From positions 1 to 9,874 of the forward strand of contig CAISUR010000424.1 in assembly GCA_903888655.1 (NCBI GenBank): a stretch of 9,874 bases of DNA. The letters are read 5' to 3'. The DNA comes from an uncultured Bacteroidota bacterium (lineage in GTDB: Bacteria > Bacteroidota > Bacteroidia > Flavobacteriales > Flavobacteriaceae). The notes below the pieces were generated by a model. It made no database searches. It saw nothing but the letters and a program-made list of their open reading frames with translations, and was not told the origin of the DNA. Positions 1 through 5,125 of this stretch are shown piece after piece. Within the stretch, counting starts at the first letter, position 1, and each line of letters begins with the position of its first letter. The translations under genes and the position numbers were made by a program.

Positions 1-137
1 ATCGGGGTTTTGGTGAATAGTAAAGCGCAAAGTCTGGAGACATTTGCGCAGCGCAGTGCTCAAAAGAACACTTTGCGGATCTGGGGGTAGATATAATGAG
101 GGATACAAAAACAGGTCCTTATAGAGATAATAATTAA
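1..137 (+). other. GC-rich left-edge segment, possible tail of a truncated gene
   Basis: This edge segment is about 50% G+C over positions 1-90, well above the AT-rich genes to the right. Two plus-strand frames are open. Frame 1 runs in from the left edge to a TAG at 88-90. Frame 3 runs from 24 to a TAA at 135-137 and ends in HFADLGVDIMRDTKTGPYRD plus two Asn. The frame-3 stop lies six bases before the start of a small membrane protein, as expected for the tail of one gene followed by another. I do not recognise a family in either frame. It could be the end of a large variable protein cut by the window edge, or simply intergenic repeat DNA, and a hairpin at 25-49 supports the latter. Confidence in any coding role is low. 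Confidence 0.3.
25..49. repeat. GC-rich hairpin, REP-like
   Basis: GCGCAAAGTCT (25-35) pairs with AGAC (38-41) and TTTGCGC (43-49), giving an 11-bp stem interrupted only by an unpaired A at 42, with a tight GG loop at 36-37. A smaller imperfect palindrome, AGCGCAGTGCT, lies directly after it at 50-60. No run of T follows on the plus strand, so it is not a standard terminator. The compact, GC-rich, palindromic form resembles repetitive extragenic palindromes, but copy number cannot be judged from one window. Confidence 0.5.
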
Positions 138-143
138 TTAGTT

Positions 144-323
144 ATGAATGATATTACTGGTTTGCTTCTAATGACAGTACTTTTAGCAGCATATTTAATT
201 ATTTTTAGAAAAAAAATAAAAAATTGGGGTGAATTAAATTCGATGCAAAAGAGTTTATTTTTAAGACCACTTATAATTTTGGGTGCAGGAATTATTTTAA
301 TGATATATCAAATTTTAAAATAA
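144..323 (+). CDS. small two-helix membrane protein, function unknown
   Basis: The frame runs from ATG at 144 to TAA at 321 and encodes 59 residues. Two hydrophobic stretches, residues 5-21 (from GLLLMTVLLAAYL) and 42-57 (from PLIILGAGIILMIY), flank a basic and polar linker (RKKIKNWGELNSMQK, residues 22-36), so a hairpin in the inner membrane is likely. It starts six bases after the frame-3 stop of the preceding fragment, which suggests co-transcription with whatever lies to the left. No known family was recognised. Small two-helix proteins directly behind large secreted or polymorphic toxins are often immunity proteins, so that is one possible role, but it is inference from position and the upstream gene is not visible. 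It could also be an unrelated hypothetical protein. Confidence 0.5.
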   Translation: MNDITGLLLMTVLLAAYLIIFRKKIKNWGELNSMQKSLFLRPLIILGAGIILMIYQILK

Positions 324-472
324 GATTATGTCAAACAGCAGAGGGTTATGTAAATTCTAATGCACCAACCATAACAACAACTACGTTGCCCAATGGACAA
401 GCAATAATAGAATGGATGCAAGATGAAAGAACACCAACTTTTGGTAATGTTTCAAAGTTAGTGATTAAATAA
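324..472 (+). pseudogene. orphan C-terminal gene fragment
   Basis: The reading frame is open through to TAA at 470-472 and gives a protein-like tail: TAEGYVNSNAPTITTTTLPN, then GQAIIEWMQDERTPTFGNVS, then KLVIK. No ATG lies in this frame, and upstream it merely overlaps the preceding small membrane-protein gene out of frame, so it looks like the 3' end of a gene whose front half is missing. Its composition (Thr run, polar and aromatic mix) is more like real protein than random AT-rich sequence. A terminator follows at 526-553, as it would after a genuine gene. It could be a leftover cassette from a variable locus. I cannot name the parent gene. Confidence 0.35.
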
Positions 473-525
473 TTTATAGAACTTAACTATTTCTAAATCA
501 AAAGATAATATAAAATTAAAATAGT

Positions 526-553
526 AAAGACCCGCATTAGTGTTGGTCTTTTT
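526..553 (+). terminator. rho-independent terminator after the left-end fragments
   Basis: AAAGACC (526-532) pairs with GGTCTTT (545-551) around a 12-base loop, and the stem runs into five T residues (549-553). It lies 53 bp after the orphan gene tail that ends at 472 and would close transcription coming from the left. Confidence 0.7.
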
Positions 554-780
554 ACATTTGATAAAGTCTTAAAACAAATGGCATTATCAGTCATAGCATT
601 TAATATTTTTAAAGTTAGTACTACAAAAACTGAAACTTTACAAAAGACAAAACCTAACTAGCCCTGATGGTAGCGGCACCGCAGTAGAGCAAACAGCAGG
701 AATATGGGAGGCAAGAATGCACTTGCCATTTGCTGCTAAAAAATCTAATACGCAATATTCAATATCTAATATCAAAAATG
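554..780. other. gene-free stretch with a GC-rich patch and heptad repeats
   Basis: No convincing gene lies between the terminator and the DUF493 gene. A GC-rich patch (659-740, about half G+C) starts with TAGCCCTGATGGTAGCGGCA, a string I recall as recurring between genes in Flavobacteriia genomes, so it may be a dispersed intergenic element or its relic. Inside it, GGCAAG (710-715) and CTTGCC (722-727) form a 6-bp hairpin, and AGCAAA (688-693) can pair with TTTGCT (729-734) outside it. A 27-codon frame at 578-661 is too short and featureless to call. Confidence 0.45.
742..776. repeat. tandem 7-bp repeats upstream of the DUF493 promoter
   Basis: Five consecutive heptads read AATCTAA, TACGCAA, TATTCAA, TATCTAA and TATCAAA. 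They share the pattern TAnncAA and end five bases before the -7 box at 781. The unit TATCTAA is the reverse complement of the TTAGATA unit found after murA at 3211-3238. Confidence 0.6.
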
Positions 781-788
781 TATATTTG
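781..788 (+). promoter_or_regulatory. Bacteroidota -7 box for the DUF493-DUF4290-murA cluster
   Basis: TATATTTG matches TAnnTTTG exactly and lies 19 bases before the ATG at 808, leaving a leader of about 15 nucleotides. No TTG is seen at the usual -33 distance. Heptad repeats fill that position instead. Confidence 0.6.
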
Positions 789-807
789 CGTTTATTTTAA
801 TTAAAGA

Positions 808-1092
808 ATGGATAAAAAGACCGAAGAATTTTACATTCGCCTCAAAGAAGAACTCAATAATACTTCTACTTGGCCTTCAGAATACCTTTATAAATTTATT
901 GTGCCTACCGATGTAAAGAAGATTGAAGCTGTTGAAAACGCTTTTGACAATATGGGAGCAGTAATTAAAACACAACAATCTAAAGCCGGAAAATATACCT
1001 CAGTATCGATTAACGTACTGATGGAAACTCCAAATGATGTGGTCGAAAAATATTTAGAAGTTTCTTCAATAGAAGGCATAATTTCATTTTAA
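808..1092 (+). CDS. DUF493 family protein (YbeD-like)
   Basis: This 94-residue soluble protein fits the DUF493 family, whose E. coli member YbeD is a small ACT-like alpha/beta protein of unknown or regulatory role. The recognisable pattern is the strand 'YLYKFIVP' (residues 27-34), then a helix around KKIEAVENAF, then 'TQQSKAGKYTSVSINVLMET' (residues 55-74), and a final helix ending in 'IEGIISF'. Its length is close to that of other family members. The ATG at 808 follows a good -7 box at a plausible distance, and no earlier start in frame is credible. The stop is one base before the next gene, so the two are almost certainly translated from the same message. There is no signal peptide or membrane segment, so it acts in the cytoplasm. 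Its biochemical function is not known. Confidence 0.88.
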   Translation: MDKKTEEFYIRLKEELNNTSTWPSEYLYKFIVPTDVKKIEAVENAFDNMGAVIKTQQSKAGKYTSVSINVLMETPNDVVEKYLEVSSIEGIISF

Positions 1093-1093
1093 T

Positions 1094-1822
1094 ATGGTAG
1101 GAAAATATATCAAAGAAAATGCTAACGATGTGGTATTCAATTTAGAATATAATGCTGAGCGTCCGCATTTAATCATTCCAGAATATGGTCGTCATTTGCA
1201 AAAATTGATTGACTTGGCGGTTGCTATTGCCGATAGAGAAGAGCGCAACAAAGCGGCGAAATACATCATTCAAGTCATGGGAAGTTTGAATCCGCATTTG
1301 CGTGATGTGCCTGATTTTCAGCATAAATTATGGGATCAGATTTTTATCATGTCTGATTTTAGACTGGAAGTTGATTCTCCCTATCCAATTCCGACTCGTG
1401 ACGTCATCAATTTGAAGCCGGAGCGTTTGCCTTATCCACAAAAATATCCGAAATATCGTTTTTATGGCAACAATATCAAATACATGATTGAAGTAGCCAA
1501 TAAATGGGAAGAAGGCGAGATGAAAAGTGCTTTGGTAAAAGTCATTGCCAATCACATGAAAAAATCCTATTTGAGTTGGAATAAAGACACGGTTACTGAT
1601 GCTGTAATCTTCGAACATCTATATGAACTTTCAGAAGGAACGATCAATTTGATTCAAAGTCAAGAAGAACTTTCTACCACTACTGATTTAATTAGAACCA
1701 ATAAAAAAGTATCTAACAAATCATTAATGCCACAAAAAAACTTAAAAATACAAGGGTTTAAAAAACCAAATAACGGCAAGAAACCTTTTATTAAAAACAA
1801 CAATAACAATAATCCGAAATAA
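1094..1822 (+). CDS. DUF4290 domain-containing protein
   Basis: This 242-residue protein matches the DUF4290 family as I know it from Bacteroidota, where it sits next to murA. The N-terminal 190 residues hold the conserved body, with 'LEYNAERPHLIIPEYGRHLQ' near residues 17-36, 'NPHLRDVPDFQHKLWDQIFI' at 66-85 and 'YPIPTRDVINLKPERLPYPQ' at 97-116. After about residue 195 the chain becomes basic and disordered and ends in six consecutive Asn (235-240) followed by Pro-Lys. The tail is probably unstructured, and its asparagine codons form a slippage-prone AAC/AAT run. There is no signal peptide or membrane helix. The start is one base after the DUF493 stop, so translational coupling is likely. The function is unknown. 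Synteny with murA hints at a link to the envelope or growth, which is inference only. Confidence 0.88.
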   Translation: MVGKYIKENANDVVFNLEYNAERPHLIIPEYGRHLQKLIDLAVAIADREERNKAAKYIIQVMGSLNPHLRDVPDFQHKLWDQIFIMSDFRLEVDSPYPIPTRDVINLKPERLPYPQKYPKYRFYGNNIKYMIEVANKWEEGEMKSALVKVIANHMKKSYLSWNKDTVTDAVIFEHLYELSEGTINLIQSQEELSTTTDLIRTNKKVSNKSLMPQKNLKIQGFKKPNNGKKPFIKNNNNNNPK

Positions 1823-1886
1823 GTTGTCTGTTGTCAGTTGTCTGTTTATTTAGATGATTGATAACTGATAACAGAAAACTGACAAC
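1823..1886. repeat. inverted repeat built from 7-bp units, upstream of murA
   Basis: GTTGTCAGTTGTCTGTT (1830-1846) and AACAGAAAACTGACAAC (1870-1886) are inverted copies matching at 16 of 17 positions, with a 23-base loop. Each arm is itself a run of heptads: GTTGTCT, GTTGTCA and GTTGTCT from 1823, and AACTGAT, AACAGAA and AACTGAC from 1863. The right arm ends seven bases before the murA ATG, so the hairpin in the mRNA would sit over the ribosome landing area. No T run follows, so termination is unlikely. Similar repeats of TCAGTTG type are common between genes in this group, from memory. Confidence 0.75.
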
Positions 1887-1893
1887 AAAAAAA

Positions 1894-3204
1894 ATGGGAA
1901 CTTTTAAAATTGAAGGAGGCATTCGACTAAAAGGTGATGTTACACCGCAAGGCGCTAAAAACGAAGCATTACAAGTGTTATGTCCAGCATTATTAACATC
2001 AGAAAAAGTTAGAGTGACTAACATTCCTGATATTATTGATGTGAATAAATTAATTACTTTATTGGGTAATTTAGGTGTTAAAATCCAAAAAAACGGTCCT
2101 GGTGATTATACGTTTCAAGCTGATGAAGTGAATGTAGATTATTTAAAAACAGAAGCTTTCAAGAAAGAAGGGGGAAGTTTGCGAGGTTCTATTATGATTG
2201 TTGGTCCGCTTTTAGCTCGTTTTGGTTGTGGGTACATTCCGAAACCAGGAGGAGACAAAATTGGTAGACGAAGATTGGATACTCACTTTGAAGGATTTAT
2301 TAATCTGGGAGCGAAATTCCGTTATGAAAGAGAAGACCATTTTTATGGTGTAGAAAATGAAGGACGATTAAAAGGGGCTTATATGTTGCTGGATGAAGCA
2401 TCGGTAACCGGAACCGCTAATATAGTGATGGCAGCAGTTTTGGCTGAAGGAACCACAACAATTTATAATGCCGCTTGTGAACCTTATTTGCAACAATTGT
2501 GTAAAATGTTGAATTCAATGGGAGCTAAAATTAGCGGCGTAGGGTCCAACCTATTAACCATTGAAGGAGTGGAATCCTTGGGAGGTTGTGAGCATAGAAT
2601 TCTTCCGGATATGATTGAGATTGGTTCTTGGATTGGACTTGCAGCAATGACCAGAAGTGAAATTACCATTAAGAATGTTTCTTGGGATAATCTTGGTGTG
2701 ATTCCAAGTGTGTTTAGAAAATTAGGAATTACGCTGGAACGAAGAGGCGATGATATTTATATACCAACTCACGAAGATGGATATGAAATTAAGACTGATA
2801 TTGATGGTTCTATTTTAACTATTGCCGATGCGCCTTGGCCTGGATTTACGCCTGACTTGTTGAGTATTGTTTTGGTTGTTGCCACTCAAGCAAATGGTGA
2901 TGTTTTGATTCATCAAAAAATGTTTGAAAGTCGTTTGTTTTTTGTAGATAAATTGATTGATATGGGAGCCAAAATTATGTTGTGTGATCCACACAGAGCG
3001 GTAGTTATGGGGCATAATTTTAAATCGCAATTGAAAGCAACGGTAATGAGTTCACCAGATATCCGTGCGGGAATCTCGTTGCTAATTGCTGCACTTTCTG
3101 CTAAAGGAACGTCAACCATTCAAAACATTGAACAAATTGATAGAGGTTACGAAAGAATTGACGAACGATTGAGAGCACTTGGTGCTAATATTGTGAGAGT
3201 TTAA
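1894..3204 (+). CDS. murA: UDP-N-acetylglucosamine 1-carboxyvinyltransferase with Asp in place of catalytic Cys
   Basis: MurA transfers enolpyruvate from phosphoenolpyruvate to UDP-GlcNAc, the first committed step of peptidoglycan synthesis, in the cytoplasm. The 436-residue product is slightly longer than the E. coli enzyme (419). Active-site residues are in place by comparison with E. coli: Lys22-Asn23 ('QGAKNEAL'), Arg97 (Arg91), Arg126 (Arg120), Asp321 in 'PWPGFTPDLL' (Asp305) and Arg391 in 'SPDIRAGISL' (Arg397). The loop residue that is Cys115 in E. coli is Asp121 here ('KPGGDKIGRRRLDTHFEG', codon GAC at 2254-2256). That change is known to make MurA insensitive to fosfomycin. The ATG at 1894 is chosen over one at 1858 because the family begins 'MGTFKIEGG' and the extra 12 codons lie inside an inverted repeat. 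An A-rich stretch precedes it instead of a Shine-Dalgarno sequence. Confidence 0.96.
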   Translation: MGTFKIEGGIRLKGDVTPQGAKNEALQVLCPALLTSEKVRVTNIPDIIDVNKLITLLGNLGVKIQKNGPGDYTFQADEVNVDYLKTEAFKKEGGSLRGSIMIVGPLLARFGCGYIPKPGGDKIGRRRLDTHFEGFINLGAKFRYEREDHFYGVENEGRLKGAYMLLDEASVTGTANIVMAAVLAEGTTTIYNAACEPYLQQLCKMLNSMGAKISGVGSNLLTIEGVESLGGCEHRILPDMIEIGSWIGLAAMTRSEITIKNVSWDNLGVIPSVFRKLGITLERRGDDIYIPTHEDGYEIKTDIDGSILTIADAPWPGFTPDLLSIVLVVATQANGDVLIHQKMFESRLFFVDKLIDMGAKIMLCDPHRAVVMGHNFKSQLKATVMSSPDIRAGISLLIAALSAKGTSTIQNIEQIDRGYERIDERLRALGANIVRV

Positions 3205-3210
3205 TTAATA

Positions 3211-3238
3211 TTAGATTTTAGATATTAAATATTAGATA
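3211..3238. repeat. tandem 7-bp repeats downstream of murA
   Basis: Four consecutive heptads read TTAGATT, TTAGATA, TTAAATA and TTAGATA, starting six bases after the murA stop. The 12-mer ATATTAGATATT (3229-3240) is the exact reverse complement of 761-772 upstream of DUF493, so the cluster is bracketed by inverted copies. Confidence 0.6.
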
Positions 3239-3242
3239 TTTC

Positions 3243-3275
3243 AAATCCCAAATCTTTATAAGTTTTGGGATTTTT
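3243..3275 (+). terminator. rho-independent terminator of the murA cluster
   Basis: AAATCCCAAA (3243-3252) pairs perfectly with TTTGGGATTT (3264-3273) around an 11-base loop, and T-rich sequence follows to 3284. It lies between murA and the permease gene. Its position also rules out the in-frame ATG at 3265 as the permease start, because that codon lies inside the hairpin. Confidence 0.85.
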
Positions 3276-3288
3276 ATTTTTTTTAGAA

Positions 3289-4056
3289 ATGGAAACCTAT
3301 ATAATTGTACTTCTTTGTATCGCCGCTTTCTTCGCGGGATTTGTAGATGCAATCGTTGGTGGTGGTGGATTGATACAAACTCCAATAGCCTTGATAGCAT
3401 TGCCAAATTTGCCTGTGGCTTCCATAATCGGGTCGTTGAAAATTCCTTCTTTTAGTGGAACCGCAATTGCTGCTCGTCAGTATTTGAAAAAAGTAGATGT
3501 AAATTGGAACTTGCTATTAATTATGGCGATTGTAGCTTTTTGTTCGGCATTTATAGGCTCTAATTTATTGACCAAAGTGAGTAATGATTTTATGAAACCC
3601 TTATTGTTAGTAATTTTGAGTTTAATAGCAGTTTATACTTTCGTTAATAAGAATTTTGGAATTCATCAAGAAAAAAAATTATCAACTAATAAGCAATTGT
3701 TTCTTGCTGCAGTAATGAGTATTTGTATTGGCTTTTATGATGGTTTTATTGGTCCTGGAACTGGAAGTTTTCTGGTATTAGGTTTTGTAGCTATTCTTGG
3801 TTTTGATTTTCTGCATGCTTCTGCCAATGCTAAAATGGTTAATTTAGCCACTAACTTTGGCTCAATCTGTCTGTTTATTATTAAAGGAAAAATCATATGG
3901 ACTTTAGCAATTCCAATGGCAATATGCAATGCTCTGGGAGGCTGGATTGGAGCCAAACTTGCCATCAAAAAAGGAAATGGATTTATTAGAATTTTCTTTT
4001 TACTAGTCGTTATTGCTACATTAATCCGTTTTGGATATGATGTTTTTTTTAGATAA
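3289..4056 (+). CDS. TSUP family (TauE/SafE-like) inner-membrane permease
   Basis: This 255-residue, highly hydrophobic protein belongs to the TauE/SafE (DUF81, YfcA-like) family, whose members move sulfur-containing or other organic anions across the inner membrane. It shows the expected internal duplication: 'FFAGFVDAIVGGGGLIQTP' (residues 14-32) in the first half and 'GFYDGFIGPGTGSFLVLGF' (148-166) in the second, each with the Gly-rich turn after an acidic residue. About seven or eight membrane helices are visible, with a charged linker at 121-135. The ATG at 3289 is preferred because the upstream in-frame ATG at 3265 is within the murA terminator. No -7 box is evident nearby, so read-through or an unrecognised promoter must drive it. 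The stop is 11 bp from the stop of the opposing hydrolase gene. The substrate cannot be told from sequence, so no specific gene name is given. Confidence 0.9.
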   Translation: METYIIVLLCIAAFFAGFVDAIVGGGGLIQTPIALIALPNLPVASIIGSLKIPSFSGTAIAARQYLKKVDVNWNLLLIMAIVAFCSAFIGSNLLTKVSNDFMKPLLLVILSLIAVYTFVNKNFGIHQEKKLSTNKQLFLAAVMSICIGFYDGFIGPGTGSFLVLGFVAILGFDFLHASANAKMVNLATNFGSICLFIIKGKIIWTLAIPMAICNALGGWIGAKLAIKKGNGFIRIFFLLVVIATLIRFGYDVFFR

Positions 4057-4067
4057 AGTAATTGTTC

Positions 4068-5105
4068 TTATTGTGTTTCTATAACACTATCAATATTTTT
4101 TTTTACAGCGACATAAGTACTTCCCTTTTGTTCATTAAGCAAACTTTTTACAAAAAATAAGCAAGCATAACCTTTCTTAAAATCGACCAAAGGCCAAGTT
4201 CCAAATAAACCAGGACAGGTTAATACGGTTGGATTGCCTTTTGAATCGGTTTCTTCAATCCAACATCCAAGCGCATAATTAAATCCTTCGGCTACTTTGG
4301 GAGCATATTTTATTTTGTTCAATGTGGTTTGTGGCGTTTTTATTGCGGTAATAGCTTTTTCTGAAAGTATTTTTTTTCCTTTGAACGTTCCTTTATTGAC
4401 CAGCATTATTAAAAAATTCATATAATCATTTGCCGTTGAAACCGCTCCTCCTGATGGATTTGGTGCCATATTCTTTTTTCCAAAATGAGTATTGTTCATT
4501 TCAAGAGGTTCCAGAATTCGTTCTTTCATCAATTGCAAAAAATCTTTATTGCCAATAACTTCGATAACTCTTGCAGCAGTGTTTAATCCAACATTACCAT
4601 AAAAAAATGTTGCGCCACTTGCAAAATCATTAGGCCTTTTATTTGCAAAATCATTGACTTCTTCTTCTAAAGTTTTATACTTCTTTTGTGTTAACAGTTT
4701 CATCAAATTAATAGGCTCTTGATGAATTCCGGTCATTTGTGATAAACATTGTTTAATAGTAATGTTTTCTTTTCCAGAGCTTTTAAAGGAAGGAATATAC
4801 GTACTCACTTTGTCGTCTAATGATAATTTGCCTTCATCAATAAATGTCAGCACCAGAGCAGCTGTTAACCATTTGCTACAACTAGCAATTGGTTCTTGTG
4901 TTTGTAGAGTAAAATTTCCAGATTCTTTTTTGTAGATAATTTTCCCATCTTTATAAACCAAAACAACGATGTTTTTTCCCAAAGTGCGTTGTGATTTTTT
5001 CAAAGCTTCGTCAACGGTACTAAAATTGTATTGCGCCAATAGTGATTGTCCAAAAAATAATAGAAAAATTAAATGACATAAAAGAACTAGATTTTTTGAT
5101 TTCAT
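4068..5105 (-). CDS. exported serine hydrolase of the beta-lactamase (class C / PBP4*) family
   Basis: This 345-residue protein starts with a signal peptide (positive start MKSKNL, hydrophobic core, likely cleavage after 'SLLAQ' near residue 25), so it is periplasmic. The serine-lysine pair is Ser75-x-x-Lys78 in 'IASCSKWLTAAL', followed by 'IDEGKLSLDDKVSTYIPSF', a classic stretch of this family. The second motif is Tyr169-Gly-Asn171 ('FFYGNVGLN'). The third motif, normally KTG or HxG, appears as Cys297-Pro-Gly299 ('LTCPGLFGTWPLVDF'). Members include esterases, D-aminopeptidases, penicillin-binding proteins and some beta-lactamases, so true beta-lactamase activity should not be assumed. It begins 20 bp after the stop of the DUF5686 gene and is probably the last gene of that transcript. 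The substrate is unknown. Confidence 0.88.
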   Translation of the reverse strand: MKSKNLVLLCHLIFLLFFGQSLLAQYNFSTVDEALKKSQRTLGKNIVVLVYKDGKIIYKKESGNFTLQTQEPIASCSKWLTAALVLTFIDEGKLSLDDKVSTYIPSFKSSGKENITIKQCLSQMTGIHQEPINLMKLLTQKKYKTLEEEVNDFANKRPNDFASGATFFYGNVGLNTAARVIEVIGNKDFLQLMKERILEPLEMNNTHFGKKNMAPNPSGGAVSTANDYMNFLIMLVNKGTFKGKKILSEKAITAIKTPQTTLNKIKYAPKVAEGFNYALGCWIEETDSKGNPTVLTCPGLFGTWPLVDFKKGYACLFFVKSLLNEQKGSTYVAVKKNIDSVIETQ

Positions 5106-5125
5106 ATTAAAACATGACTTGTTTA

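Noticed and set aside
578..661. 27-codon open frame before the GC-rich patch
   Set aside because: It is too short, has no recognisable motif and no promoter or partner gene.
742..776. CRISPR array
   Set aside because: The units are 7 bp with no spacers, so this is a short tandem repeat and not a CRISPR.
1858..1893. Longer murA start giving 12 extra residues
   Set aside because: The extra codons lie inside the heptad inverted repeat and do not match the MurA N-terminus, which begins at MGTFKIEGG.
3265..3288. Longer permease start at 3265
   Set aside because: This ATG sits inside the terminator hairpin downstream of murA; the start at 3289 fits the family better.
3661..3680. Phase-variable A8 tract in the permease gene
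   Set aside because: Runs of eight A or T are common in this AT-rich DNA and the gene is intact; nothing else suggests phase switching.
4057..4090. Bidirectional terminator between the convergent permease and hydrolase genes
   Set aside because: Only a 5-bp stem (4073-4077 with 4083-4087) is present, inside the hydrolase coding end and without a T run for either direction.
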